In this document: positions 26,981-35,480 of the stretch, in pieces
How the letters are laid out: each line of letters begins with the position of its first letter
Numbering within the stretch: the first letter of the stretch is position 1
Assembly: GCF_000008185.1 (NCBI RefSeq)
Contig: NC_002967.9
Coordinates: 868,001 to 932,000 of the forward strand
Source of the DNA: Treponema denticola ATCC 35405
GTDB taxonomy: Bacteria > Spirochaetota > Spirochaetia > Treponematales > Treponemataceae
DNA: 64,000 nucleotides
Reading direction: 5' to 3'
Position numbers and translations under genes: made by a program
Notes under the pieces: model-generated
Databases searched by the model: none
The model's input: only the letters and a program-made list of their open reading frames with translations
What the model was told of the DNA's origin: nothing

Positions 26981-28225
26981 GTGGCAAAAGCAAAAAACGA
27001 AGTACCGGCAGTTGCAAACCCGGATGATAAGTTAAAGGCTCTGGAGGCTGCCCGCCTTCAAATCGAAAAACAATTCGGGCAAGGCTCTTTGATGAAGTTA
27101 GGGAATAATTCCGCTATCGGAAACATAGAAATTATTCCTTCGGGAAGCATCCTTTTGGATGAAGCTCTGGGAATCGGCGGTTATCCCCGCGGCAGAATTA
27201 TCGAGATATTCGGCCCCGAATCTTCGGGTAAGACTACGATAGCTCTTCATGCCGTCGCCGAGGCACAAAAGCAGGGAGGCATAGCCGCCTTTATCGATGC
27301 CGAACATGCCTTGGATCCCCAATATGCAAAAGCCTTGGGAGTAAATATTGATGAGCTTTGGGTTTCCCAACCCGATACCGGAGAACAGGCCCTTGAAATA
27401 GCAGAAAGCCTTGTACGCTCCGGAGCCGTGGACGTAATAGTAATTGACTCGGTCGCAGCCCTAACGCCTCAGGCAGAAATTGCCGGAGAAATGGGAGACT
27501 CTCATATGGGCTTACAGGCCCGCTTGATGAGCCAAGCCTTGAGAAAACTTACCGCCATTATAGGCAAGTCCAACTGTATGATAATATTTATCAACCAAAT
27601 CCGAATGAAGATAGGCGTTATGTTCGGAAGTCCTGAAACAACTACGGGAGGAAATGCCCTTAAATTTTACGCCTCCGTCCGGCTGGATGTACGGAAAATT
27701 GAAACTCTCGGCAAGGACGATGATGAAGCATGGGGAAATAAGATTCGTGTAAAGGTTGTAAAAAACAAGGTCGCTCCTCCTTTTAGAAAGGTAGAAATGG
27801 AAATCCTTTTTGGAAAGGGCGTTTGTCCCTATGGAAGTCTCTTGGATTCTGCTGTCAAACAAGAGATAATAGGCAAGAGCGGGTCGTGGTATTCTTACGG
27901 GGACGACAAAATCGGTCAAGGCAGGCCCAATGCCGTTAAATTCTTAGAAGAAAACATAGACATAGCTCAAAAGATTGAAAAAGAATTGAGAGAAAAACTC
28001 TTCCCGGGCAGGCCCTTTGTTTCAAGTTTTGTCGAAAAAACAAAAGAACAAAAAGAAGCCCAGGAAAAGGCCGTAGAAGCTCTTAAAAAAGAAGAGGGTT
28101 CAAAGGAAGATGCTCTGACAGGCAATAAAGATGAAACCGATGATTCCGCTCAAAAAAATTCGGCCGCTTCAAAGGCAAAAAGGGCTGAAGTTGTAGGCCT
28201 TCCGGCGGACGACAGTCTTTTTTAA
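26981..28225 (+). CDS. recA: Recombinase A
   Basis: The 414-residue protein is a complete RecA: Walker A GPESSGKT at residues 78-85, '[17 protein letters not shown]', Walker B '[12 protein letters not shown]', the DNA-binding L1/L2 region ('[15 protein letters not shown]', '[21 protein letters not shown]', quoted in part). The C-terminus is extended by about 60 Lys/Glu/Ala-rich residues compared with the usual 350. GTG start with AGGAGA before it. RecA pairs homologous DNA and forms repair filaments; recX here lies 19 kb away. Confidence 0.99.
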   Translation: MAKAKNEVPAVANPDDKLKALEAARLQIEKQFGQGSLMKLGNNSAIGNIEIIPSGSILLDEALGIGGYPRGRIIEIFGPESSGKTTIALHAVAEAQKQGGIAAFIDAEHALDPQYAKALGVNIDELWVSQPDTGEQALEIAESLVRSGAVDVIVIDSVAALTPQAEIAGEMGDSHMGLQARLMSQALRKLTAIIGKSNCMIIFINQIRMKIGVMFGSPETTTGGNALKFYASVRLDVRKIETLGKDDDEAWGNKIRVKVVKNKVAPPFRKVEMEILFGKGVCPYGSLLDSAVKQEIIGKSGSWYSYGDDKIGQGRPNAVKFLEENIDIAQKIEKELREKLFPGRPFVSSFVEKTKEQKEAQEKAVEALKKEEGSKEDALTGNKDETDDSAQKNSAASKAKRAEVVGLPADDSLF

Positions 28226-28282
28226 GTTTTAAAAATTTGAGTTTTTAAAAAAAATGCCGAACAATAAAAGAGGAGCGGCATT

Positions 28283-29059
28283 ATGAGTACACAAACTTTG
28301 AGTCATATTGATACACAGGAAGTAAGCTATTCCAATACGGAATTTAAGGTGCATAACTTTGAAGGCCCATTGGATCTTCTTCTTTTTTTGATAAATAAAA
28401 ACGAGGTAAATATCTACGATATTCCGATTGCAGAAATAACCGAACAATATCTGGAATACCTTGATTATGCAATTGAACCCGATTTGGATAACCTTGTCGA
28501 TTTTTATTCGATGGCCGCTAATTTAATTTATATAAAAAGCAGAATGCTTTTGCCGGTTGAGGTTTCGGTTGATGATGAAGACATCGAAGACCCGCGTTCC
28601 GAGCTGGTCGATAAGCTCATCGAATATCAAAAGTACAAAAAACTTTCCGAGTTGATGGAAGAAAAAGAAAGCGAAGCGGAATGGTTTTTTGAAAGAAAAA
28701 AAATTCAGCATGCCCTGCCTTTTGGAGAAGAAGAACTTTGGGAGCGGGTAGATACTTGGGATCTTTTAAAAACCTTTTCCCAGCTTATGTCGAACTATAA
28801 GGCCGAACACATCTTAGACCTTTATGAAGAAGTTTCGGTAAACGAGAAGATTACCCTCATGAACGAGTTTTTGGAAAAAAAAGGTGAGTGTATGTTTACC
28901 GACTTGATTGTGCGCAAAGGGAATTTAATGGATGTGGTCTGTGCCTTTATGGCAATTTTAGAAGCCGTTAAATTTAAGATGGCAAGCATCTGGCAAAACA
29001 GAATGTTCGGCGATATAAAAATACGCCCATGGGAGCAGGATAATGGTTCAGAATTATAA
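28283..29059 (+). CDS. scpA: Segregation and condensation protein A
   Basis: The 258 residues are a kleisin of the ScpA family: 'FEGPLDLLLFLINKNEVNIYDIPIAEITEQYLEYL' region at the N-terminus (quoted parts), an acidic linker and a C-terminal winged helix that binds the SMC head. GAGG precedes the ATG. The end overlaps scpB by 17 bases, giving the standard scpAB pair that loads SMC and organises the chromosome. Confidence 0.95.
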   Translation: MSTQTLSHIDTQEVSYSNTEFKVHNFEGPLDLLLFLINKNEVNIYDIPIAEITEQYLEYLDYAIEPDLDNLVDFYSMAANLIYIKSRMLLPVEVSVDDEDIEDPRSELVDKLIEYQKYKKLSELMEEKESEAEWFFERKKIQHALPFGEEELWERVDTWDLLKTFSQLMSNYKAEHILDLYEEVSVNEKITLMNEFLEKKGECMFTDLIVRKGNLMDVVCAFMAILEAVKFKMASIWQNRMFGDIKIRPWEQDNGSEL

Positions 29060-29594
29060 TTTGGAAAAAGAAATCTCCTTGGTTGAAGCTATCCTCTATT
29101 TGGAAGGCGACCCTTTAACCGATGAAGCTCTTTGTAAAATTTCAGGGCTTTCGCCCGAAATCGTGAGCGATGCCATCAAGGCCTTGCAGGAATCCTATGC
29201 TTCTCCCCAAAGCGGAATCGAACTTGCTAAAATGATGGGCGGCTGGGTGATAATGCCTAAAAAAGATTTGTGGGAACATTTAAAAGACCGCTACGGTAAA
29301 AAAAATGAAGGCCGTCTTTCCCGCGCAGCGATGGAAACCCTTTCTATAATCGCTTATTCCCAGCCGGTAACAAGGGCCGAAATCGAAGCTATCCGCGGCG
29401 TTTCAGCCGACAATATGATTCGCCTCCTTATTGAAAAGGACCTTATAAAAGAAGTCGGCAAAAAGGATGTCCCCGGGAAGCCTGCAATGTTCGGTACCAC
29501 AAAGGAATTTTTAAAAATATTCAGGCTTAACAGCATTGCCGATCTTCCCAAGCTCGATGAAACCGAAAGAGAACGGTTTGAGCTTGCTCGATAA
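29043..29594 (+). CDS. scpB: Segregation and condensation protein B
   Basis: The 183-residue protein has the two winged-helix domains of ScpB: 'EAILYLEGDPLTDEAL' near the start, then 'ALETLSIIAYSQPVTRAEIE' type sequence (here AMETLSIIAYSQPVTRAEI) and 'IRGVSADNMIRLL', ending in 'PGKPAMFGTTKEFLKIF'. It dimerises and binds the ScpA middle region in the SMC complex. It overlaps scpA and precedes an RluB-type gene, a common order. Confidence 0.95.
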   Translation: MVQNYNLEKEISLVEAILYLEGDPLTDEALCKISGLSPEIVSDAIKALQESYASPQSGIELAKMMGGWVIMPKKDLWEHLKDRYGKKNEGRLSRAAMETLSIIAYSQPVTRAEIEAIRGVSADNMIRLLIEKDLIKEVGKKDVPGKPAMFGTTKEFLKIFRLNSIADLPKLDETERERFELAR

Positions 29595-29628
29595 GAGAAC
29601 CTTCGATTAAGAGAATCTTTTAGTTTTT

Positions 29629-30333
29629 ATGATAGACGAAATAAGACTTCAAGTTTATTTAGCCCGCTGCGGAGTAGCTTCACGCAGAGCCTCTGAAAAT
29701 CTCATCTTAAACGGAAGAGTAAGCGTTGACGGCAAAATAATAACCGAACTCGGTATAAAAGTTTCGGGTAAAGAAAAAATCTGTCTTGACGGAAAACAAA
29801 TTTTCCCCGAGGCCGAAAAACGGTATATTCTATTGAATAAACCTGAAGGCTATGTTTGCTCATTGGCCGATGAAAAAGATAGACCCATCGCCGCCTCTCT
29901 TTTAAAAGATACCTATACCGAAAGGCTTTACAATATAGGCCGCTTGGATATGCTTTCCGGCGGAGCCATTCTTTTTACAAATGACGGAGATTTTTCTGCA
30001 AAGGTTGAGCATCCTTCTTCCGAAATCGAAAAAGAATATGAGGTAATAACCGTCTTTGAATACCCAGATGAAATCCTCCAAAAATTTTTAAGAGGGGTGC
30101 GTATCGAAGGCGTTTTTTATAAGGCTCTTTCGGCAGAACGCATATCCAAAAACAAAATGCGCATCGTTTTAATTGAAGGTAAAAATCGAGAAATCCGCCG
30201 AGTCTTAAAATTCTTCAATATAAAAATAAAAAAACTGACACGGGTCAGAATAGGCTGTGTGTATCTGGCAGACCTCCCCTCCGGCAAACACCGCCCCTTA
30301 ACTTCTGAAGAGATTAAGGGTCTATTGGGGTAG
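29629..30333 (+). CDS. Pseudouridine synthase, RluB/RsuA family
   Basis: The 234 residues comprise an S4 domain ('RLQVYLARCGVASRRASENLI', quoted in part) and a catalytic domain in which the Asp-bearing loop reads 'GRLDMLSGGAILFTNDG' instead of the usual GRLD-x-x-T/S-x-GLL-x-x-TNDG. The nucleophilic Asp is kept, but the T/S-x-G-L positions deviate. 'REIRRVLKFF' is the usual late motif. The position after scpAB fits RluB (23S rRNA). It is probably active, with altered substrate contacts. Confidence 0.82.
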   Translation: MIDEIRLQVYLARCGVASRRASENLILNGRVSVDGKIITELGIKVSGKEKICLDGKQIFPEAEKRYILLNKPEGYVCSLADEKDRPIAASLLKDTYTERLYNIGRLDMLSGGAILFTNDGDFSAKVEHPSSEIEKEYEVITVFEYPDEILQKFLRGVRIEGVFYKALSAERISKNKMRIVLIEGKNREIRRVLKFFNIKIKKLTRVRIGCVYLADLPSGKHRPLTSEEIKGLLG

Positions 30334-30428
30334 GGGTGCTTTTATTCCGGAAAAATAAGTTTTATTTTGGGGCCATCAGGCTGCAGAAAATCGAGTCTTT
30401 TAAATATAATTGCAGGCATAGATAAAAA

Positions 30429-30614
30429 CTAAAAAAGCATTTCAAGTTTTATTGCAGGAAAAATTGAAGTTATTTTTTTTATCATTTGTAAAGACGGATT
30501 TGATTTTTTTTCCAAACGCTGATAGCTGTATACATTTTTCATTCCGACTTTTTCAGATACTTGTTTTTGTGTTAGATTTACTATAAAATCTTGACAAATA
30601 CTTCCGTTTTGCAT
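30429..30614 (-). pseudogene. HicB-type antitoxin fragment (C-terminal HTH only)
   Basis: The 61-residue frame contains 'QKQVSEKVGMKNVYSYQRLEKKSNPSLQM' type sequence (quoted in part), which resembles the C-terminal XRE-like helix-turn-helix of HicB antitoxins. The N-terminal HicB domain and any hicA are absent, an in-frame TAG lies just upstream of the ATG, and no ribosome site is seen. I read it as a remnant of a deleted hicAB locus. Confidence 0.5.
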
Positions 30615-30620
30615 TAGTAT
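30591..30620 (+). promoter_or_regulatory. Candidate promoter for the alpha/beta hydrolase gene
   Basis: TTGACA (30591-30596) and TAGTAT (30615-30620) are spaced by 18 bases and lie over the 5' end of the HicB fragment. The leader to ATG 30729 would be about 100 bases. Confidence 0.5.
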
Positions 30621-30728
30621 ATATATCTAGAAGAAGAAAATAAACATTTTAAGGAATTTGAAACGATAAGAATGTATTCGTATGCGAAATCGGTTTAAGA
30701 TTCTTTAAATACCGGGAGGATTTTCAAT

Positions 30729-31679
30729 ATGTTTAAGTTTAAAAATTTTAGATTCACAACAGCTGTGTTATTTTTATTTTCAGCTCTTAGTCTATATGGG
30801 GCTGATTTGGAAATAAAAGCTGAGGGGACTGTTCTTGCGGGGACTTTGCTTTTTCCTAAGGCAGAAAAAGCCGTCTCCGTTTGTATCATTGTTCCCGGTT
30901 CAGGGCCTATAGACCGAGACGGAAACAGCGGCTTTAATCTAAGAGCCGATACTTATAAACTCTTAGCAGAGGGACTTGCCGAAAACGGAATAGCTTCTTT
31001 TCGATACGACAAGCGCGGAGTCGGTAAAAGTCTTCCGGCTCAATTTAAAGAAGAAGACATTAGATTTGAAACAAATGTTCAAGATTTAAAGGCTATAATT
31101 TCTCATCTAAAAAGTCTTAAAAAATTTAAAAAGATATTTTTAATAGGCCATAGTGAAGGTTCTCTGGTTTCCATTCTTTGTGCAAAGACGGAAAAAGTTG
31201 ACGGTTTTATTTCGATTGCAGGGGTAGGAAAAAATTCTGCAGACCTTATTTTGGAACAAATCGAAAAAAATCCCGCTAATCCTAAGGCTTTGATAAACTC
31301 TTCCAAACAGATTATAGAAAAACTAAAAGGCGGTAAAATGGAAGAAAATGTTCCGCTTGTTTTAAACAGCTTATTTAGAAAATCGGTTCAGCCCTATTTG
31401 ATTTCTTGGTTTAAGTATGAACCCAAAAAAGAAATTGCTCAATTGAAAATACCCGTTTTGGTTATTCAGGGCGGAAATGACATTCAGGTAGGAGTTGAAG
31501 ATTCAAAGCTTTTAAGCTCTGCAAAAGAGGGTATAGAATTAAAAATTATCGAAAAGATGACTCATACCTTAAAAGAAATTAATTCTCCTCAGGAACAAAT
31601 GAAAACTTATATAGATCCGTCTTATCCGATTTCAAAGGATTTAGTTTTAGCCATTACGGAGTTTGTCAATAAAAATTAA
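30729..31679 (+). CDS. Exported alpha/beta hydrolase
   Basis: A signal peptide of about 23 residues is followed by an alpha/beta-hydrolase domain with an oxyanion segment 'VPGSGPIDRDGN', the nucleophile elbow 'GHSEGS' (Ser in G-x-S-x-G), 'VIQGGNDIQV' for the acid, and a late His in 'KMTHTLKEI'. Length 316. This resembles secreted dienelactone/BAAT-type or S9-like esterases; substrate unknown. GGGAGG precedes the ATG. The signal peptide places it in the periplasm. Confidence 0.85.
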   Translation: MFKFKNFRFTTAVLFLFSALSLYGADLEIKAEGTVLAGTLLFPKAEKAVSVCIIVPGSGPIDRDGNSGFNLRADTYKLLAEGLAENGIASFRYDKRGVGKSLPAQFKEEDIRFETNVQDLKAIISHLKSLKKFKKIFLIGHSEGSLVSILCAKTEKVDGFISIAGVGKNSADLILEQIEKNPANPKALINSSKQIIEKLKGGKMEENVPLVLNSLFRKSVQPYLISWFKYEPKKEIAQLKIPVLVIQGGNDIQVGVEDSKLLSSAKEGIELKIIEKMTHTLKEINSPQEQMKTYIDPSYPISKDLVLAITEFVNKN

Positions 31680-31746
31680 GCCGATTTAAAAAATCATATT
31701 GAGCTAAGTAAATATTTAATGCCGAATTATTAAGCAACCTCCTTGA

Positions 31747-31770
31747 TTTTACACAATAATATGTGTAAAA
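31747..31770. promoter_or_regulatory. Palindromic operator within the vapB promoter
   Basis: TTTTACACA (31747-31755) and TGTGTAAAA (31762-31770) form a perfect 9-bp inverted repeat with a 6-base spacer. Between and around them sit promoter boxes TTTACA (31748-31753) and TATACT (31771-31776), 17 bases apart, so a protein bound to the palindrome would block RNA polymerase. It fits VapB autoregulation. Confidence 0.7.
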
Positions 31771-31791
31771 TATACTATAGAGGTAAATGCT

Positions 31792-31989
31792 ATGGCAACT
31801 AATCTTGCAATAAATGAAGAGCTGCTTGATACAGCCTATAAGATAGGCGGATATAGCACAAAAAAAGAAACGGTAAATACGGCTCTTGAAGAATTTATTA
31901 AAAGACGAAAATCCGAAGATCTTATAAAACTATTCGGGCAAGTAGAATATGATCCTCATTATAATTATAAAAAAATGAGATTGAGATGA
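31792..31989 (+). CDS. vapB: VapB-type antitoxin
   Basis: The 65 residues form a ribbon-helix-helix N-terminus ('MATNLAINEELLDTAYKIGG', 'KETVNTALEEFIKRRK') and a short C-terminal toxin-binding tail with acidic and aromatic residues, as in VapB/DUF2191 antitoxins. AGAGGT precedes the ATG, and the operator palindrome lies just upstream. Its stop overlaps the start of a vapC fragment (ATGA). Because the toxin is truncated, the antitoxin may now act only as a DNA-binding protein. Confidence 0.85.
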   Translation: MATNLAINEELLDTAYKIGGYSTKKETVNTALEEFIKRRKSEDLIKLFGQVEYDPHYNYKKMRLR

Positions 31990-32117
31990 AATTTGTATTG
32001 GCCGATACTTCAGTGTGGTCTCTTGCTTTTAGAAAAAAGCAGCTTACAAGTGATGACAAAAAATTATTGGATTATCTTTCTAATATTGACTTGGCAGATA
32101 TTGGGAGACCTTTATGA
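31986..32117 (+). pseudogene. Truncated VapC toxin gene
   Basis: Starting at the ATG that overlaps the vapB stop, 43 residues match a PIN-domain VapC N-terminus: 'FVLADTSVWSLAFR' with the first catalytic Asp, then a charged helix, and an abrupt stop TGA that is shared with the cobT start (ATGA at 32114-32117). A normal VapC has about 130 residues. The remaining acidic residues are lost, so it cannot be a functional nuclease. A deletion seems to have joined it to cobT. Confidence 0.75.
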
Positions 32118-33196
32118 GTATTTTAGAAAACACATTGAATTCGATCAAACCCGTTTCGGAAGAAGAAGGAAAAAAGGCCAAGCTTTTTTGGGACAGCCTT
32201 GCTCATCCGCCGGGCTCTTTGGGGGCTCTTGAAGAGATGACGGTCAGACTTGCAAAAATCAAGGGCTTTGACAATTTAAAAATCGATAAAAAAATAACGG
32301 CTGTTTTTTGTGCGGATAATGGGGTTTATGCGGAAAAAATTACCTCCCAGCCCCAGATTACCACCTTCTTGCTTGCCGAGATTATGCACACGGGAAAAAC
32401 AGGTTTAGGAACAATTTCAAAATGGGCAGAAAGCGGTATTAGGGTTTACGATGTCGGGATGATAAAAACGAGCGAACGGAAAAATGTCATCAATAAAAAG
32501 ATAAAATTCGGTACGGAAAATATAGCCCAAGGTCCTGCGATGAGCCGCAAAGACTGTATCCGCATGATTGAAACCGGAATAGAGGCGGCCTTTGAAATCG
32601 CTGATGAAGGCTTCGATATTGCAGGAATAGGGGAGCTGGGTATTTGCAATACTACCACAACGGCGGCTGTGCTTTCAGGCCTTTGCGGAGTAGAGCCTGA
32701 ACTGACTGTCGGCCGCGGGGCTTCTACGACAGAGGCTATGTATGAGCTCAAGATTAAGATCGTAAAAAAAGCTATCGAAATAAACGCCCCAAAAAAAGGC
32801 GATTCAATCGATTGTATTTCGAAAGTCGGAGGCTTTGATATTGCGGCAATGTGCGGCTGTTACATAGGTCTTGCCGCCCGCGGAATTCCTGCCGTAATCG
32901 ACGGTTATATTTCGAGTCTTGCAGCCCTCTGTGCCGTAAACTTAAATCCTCTTGTAAGGGATTACCTTTTTGCTTCTCATAAGTCGGAAGAAAGGGGAGC
33001 TAAGATATGCACCGCTGAGCTTGGAATCGAGCCCGTCTTAAGTATGAAAATGCGTTTGGGAGAAGGAAGCGGCTGTCCTCTCTTATTTAAGATGCTTGAA
33101 GGGGCAGTCTTTACCATGCAAAATATGGGAAAATTTACCGAAACCATGATAGACGGAGCCGATTTAGTGGATATCAGGAAGGAACAGAATCCTTAA
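32114..33196 (+). CDS. cobT: Nicotinate-nucleotide--dimethylbenzimidazole phosphoribosyltransferase
   Basis: The 360-residue protein has CobT family landmarks: 'LAHPPGSLGALEEMTVRLA', 'FCADNGVY', 'GEMGICNTTTTAA' type sequence (here ELGICNTTTTAA), and 'RLGEGSGCPLLFKML' with the catalytic Glu. It activates the lower-ligand base for adenosylcobalamin assembly or salvage. The start overlaps the truncated vapC stop, so its original promoter may be gone and it may now depend on the vapB promoter. No cobalamin riboswitch is visible. No other cobalamin genes are in the window. Confidence 0.95.
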   Translation: MSILENTLNSIKPVSEEEGKKAKLFWDSLAHPPGSLGALEEMTVRLAKIKGFDNLKIDKKITAVFCADNGVYAEKITSQPQITTFLLAEIMHTGKTGLGTISKWAESGIRVYDVGMIKTSERKNVINKKIKFGTENIAQGPAMSRKDCIRMIETGIEAAFEIADEGFDIAGIGELGICNTTTTAAVLSGLCGVEPELTVGRGASTTEAMYELKIKIVKKAIEINAPKKGDSIDCISKVGGFDIAAMCGCYIGLAARGIPAVIDGYISSLAALCAVNLNPLVRDYLFASHKSEERGAKICTAELGIEPVLSMKMRLGEGSGCPLLFKMLEGAVFTMQNMGKFTETMIDGADLVDIRKEQNP

Positions 33197-33205
33197 AATT
33201 CCCTA

Positions 33206-33234
33206 TTGACTAATTCTCTTCTTTATAGTATTAT
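33206..33234 (+). promoter_or_regulatory. Promoter of the rpsP operon
   Basis: TTGACT (33206-33211), 17-base spacer, TATTAT (33229-33234), about 65 bases of leader, then CCGGGAGG before the GTG of rpsP. Confidence 0.75.
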
Positions 33235-33306
33235 GCGTTCTTACTCGTATTTTCATTGAAACACGGGTTTTATATTGAAATTTTGGGTTAATCCCGGGAG
33301 GTTTAC

Positions 33307-33552
33307 GTGGTAAAAATCAGACTAAAAAGACTCGGAACTAAAAAACGCCCTTATTATCGAATTGTTGTTCAGGATGTAAGAGAACCCCGAAACGGCAAAA
33401 CCATCGATGAAGTCGGCATTTATCATCCGATCGAAACGGCAGAAAAACAGATTTCTTTTGATGCCGATAAGGTTAGAAACTGGTTGGGAAAAGGTGCACA
33501 GCCTACCGACACAGTTAGACGCTTACTTAACAAAAAAGAATTCACTCTATAA
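33307..33552 (+). CDS. rpsP: 30S ribosomal protein S16
   Basis: The 81 residues are typical S16: 'KIRLKRLGTKKRPYYRIVV' near the N-terminus, 'RNGKTIDEVGIYHP' and 'WLGKGAQPTDTVRRLL'. It starts with GTG after GGGAGG. It heads the classical operon with khpA, rimM, trmD and rplS. Confidence 0.98.
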   Translation: MVKIRLKRLGTKKRPYYRIVVQDVREPRNGKTIDEVGIYHPIETAEKQISFDADKVRNWLGKGAQPTDTVRRLLNKKEFTL

Positions 33553-33588
33553 GTGTAAAATCACTTGACAGGTGAAAAGGAAAACAAA

Positions 33589-33822
33589 ATGCAAAAAGAT
33601 TTAATAGAATACATTGCCAAATCCCTCGTTGACGATCCTTCCGCCGTAACGGTATCGGAAAGTGAAAACGAAAAAGGAACGGTCATTGAGCTTAAAGTAG
33701 CCTCAGGCGACATCGGCAAGGTAATCGGAAAGCAGGGAAGAATCGCAAAGTCGATCAGAACCTTGCTGAGCGCAAGTGCAGGAAAGTCGGGAAAGCGTTA
33801 TTCGCTTGAAATTGTAGACTAA
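33589..33822 (+). CDS. khpA: KH-domain RNA-binding protein KhpA
   Basis: The 77-residue protein is a single type II KH domain: 'DLIEYIAKSLVDDP' at the start and the GXXG loop in 'GKVIGKQGRIAKSIRTLL'. KhpA partners with KhpB to bind RNA in many bacteria. ATG 33589 is preferred to an upstream start because AAAAGG lies before it and the length then fits. Two bases separate it from rimM. Confidence 0.93.
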   Translation: MQKDLIEYIAKSLVDDPSAVTVSESENEKGTVIELKVASGDIGKVIGKQGRIAKSIRTLLSASAGKSGKRYSLEIVD

Positions 33823-33824
33823 TA

Positions 33825-34364
33825 ATGGATTTGCTTGCAACAGGACGAATCCGCGGTACCTTCGGGATCGAAGGGTTTGTAAAAGTTGAAAGTTTTTCCG
33901 GAGAATACGAGCATTTTTTAGGTTTTGACAGAGTTTTTTTAAGTATTCTTAAGGAAAAATTAAGAGAGCAAAAATATAAAGACGGCTGGTTTGAAATTGA
34001 AGAAGTTAATTTAAGAAAGGCCGATGCTCTTGTAAAATTTAAGGGGATAGACAACCCCGAAGCCGCCAAGTGTTTGACGGGTTCGGAATTGTTTATTCCT
34101 AGGGACAAGGCCGCCCCCCTTGATGAGGGCGAAGTTTATGTCCATGATCTTTGTAATTGTAATCTTGTATGCGAAGGAACTCTTGTTGGAAAAATAACAA
34201 GTGTAGCAGAAGGCGGAGGCGGTTACCTCTTAGAAATAGCCGGAAAAACCTCCGAGGCTGCTGCGGAATCGAGCTTTTATGTTCCCTTTAACAAGGAATT
34301 TATCGGAAAAATCGACTTAAAAGCCAAAACCGTGGAGCTCATGCACCGCTGGATTCTTGAATGA
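33825..34364 (+). CDS. rimM: Ribosome maturation factor RimM
   Basis: The 179-residue protein has the RimM N-terminal beta-barrel ('TGRIRGTFGIEGFVKV') and C-terminal PRC-barrel ('LDEGEVYVHDLCNCNLV', 'FYVPFNKEFIGKID'). It assists maturation of the 30S head. It lies directly between khpA and trmD and overlaps trmD by 4 bases, the conserved order. Confidence 0.95.
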   Translation: MDLLATGRIRGTFGIEGFVKVESFSGEYEHFLGFDRVFLSILKEKLREQKYKDGWFEIEEVNLRKADALVKFKGIDNPEAAKCLTGSELFIPRDKAAPLDEGEVYVHDLCNCNLVCEGTLVGKITSVAEGGGGYLLEIAGKTSEAAAESSFYVPFNKEFIGKIDLKAKTVELMHRWILE

Positions 34365-35092
34365 GATTCGATGTGCTGACCTTATTCCCCGAAATACCCG
34401 AAGCTTTTTTTAAAACTTCGATTATGGCCAAGGCTGTAGAAAAGGGAATTATTAGCTGCAACTTGGTAAACATCAGAGACTTTGCTTTCGACAAGCACCG
34501 CTCATGCGATGACATCGTTTACGGCGGAGGGGCCGGAATGTTACTCTTACCGGAACCTTTGAGCCTCGCATTGGACTCGGTTAATGCTTCTTCAAAACGG
34601 GTAATATATGTTACTCCGTCCGGGAAGCCTTTTAACCAAGAGCTGGCAAAAGAGTTTTCTTCAGAAGAAGCTCTCGTCTTTGTCTGCGGAAGATATGAAG
34701 GAATCGATCAGAGAATTATCGACGAGTATGTTGATGATGAAATCTCGGTCGGCGACTATGTTATGTCCTCAGGCGAGCTTGCAGCCCTAGTGATAATCGA
34801 TGCGGTTTACCGCCTGATAGACGGAGTTATTTCCGGCGAGTCGCTTGAAGAAGAAAGTTTTTCAGGATTTTTGCTTGAGTACCCGCAATATACAAGACCA
34901 AGAAATTTTAAGGGAAAAGAGGTTCCCGAAGTGCTCCTTTCAGGACACCATCTAAATATCCATAAGTGGAGGCTAAAAAAGCGTATCGAAAAAACGCTTA
35001 AAACTAGGCCCGATCTTATCGAAAAGGCAAGAAATTGCGGGATGTGGACAAAGGAAGCAGAAAAAATACTTAAGGAGTTTGAAAATGAGTGA
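34361..35092 (+). CDS. trmD: tRNA (guanine-37-N1)-methyltransferase
   Basis: The 243 residues have the SPOUT knot landmarks of TrmD: '[15 protein letters not shown]', '[16 protein letters not shown]', '[20 protein letters not shown]' and the C-terminal 'YPQYTRP'. It makes m1G37, which prevents frameshifting. The ATG overlaps the rimM stop and the end overlaps rplS by 8 bases, so expression is coupled. Confidence 0.97.
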   Translation: MRFDVLTLFPEIPEAFFKTSIMAKAVEKGIISCNLVNIRDFAFDKHRSCDDIVYGGGAGMLLLPEPLSLALDSVNASSKRVIYVTPSGKPFNQELAKEFSSEEALVFVCGRYEGIDQRIIDEYVDDEISVGDYVMSSGELAALVIIDAVYRLIDGVISGESLEEESFSGFLLEYPQYTRPRNFKGKEVPEVLLSGHHLNIHKWRLKKRIEKTLKTRPDLIEKARNCGMWTKEAEKILKEFENE

Positions 35093-35444
35093 TCTGATTA
35101 TGAAAATTGAAGCTCAGCAAAAGGCTGAAAACCCTCCCGTTTTCCGTGTAGGAGATACGGTTAAAGTTCACTTTAAAATCGTTGAAGGAAAGACCGAGCG
35201 AATTCAGGTTTATGAAGGCTTGGTAATCTGTTTTAAAAATTCCGGAATCGGAAGAACATTTACCGTACGAAAAAATTCTTACGGTGTAGGGGTTGAACGA
35301 GTTTTCCCCCTTCATTCACCTCGAATTGCTAAGGTTGAAGTTGTACGCCCCGGAAAGGTACGCCGAGCTAAACTTTACTATATCAGGGATAAGGTAGGTA
35401 AGGCTGCTAAGATTAAGACCCTTATCACCAAAAAGAACTCATAA
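35085..35444 (+). CDS. rplS: 50S ribosomal protein L19
   Basis: The 119-residue protein is a complete L19: '[26 protein letters not shown]' region (quoted in part), '[22 protein letters not shown]' and '[10 protein letters not shown]'. ATG 35085 has AAGGAG at 35072-35077. It closes the rpsP operon and lies at the subunit interface. Confidence 0.98.
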   Translation: MSDLIMKIEAQQKAENPPVFRVGDTVKVHFKIVEGKTERIQVYEGLVICFKNSGIGRTFTVRKNSYGVGVERVFPLHSPRIAKVEVVRPGKVRRAKLYYIRDKVGKAAKIKTLITKKNS

Positions 35445-35480
35445 ATTTCGAGTTTAAACTTTTAAATCGGCAAAAAATTT

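Noticed and set aside
31989-32117. Cobalamin riboswitch upstream of cobT
   Set aside because: The upstream sequence is vapB/vapC coding DNA with no B12-box-like or long-range fold that I could find.
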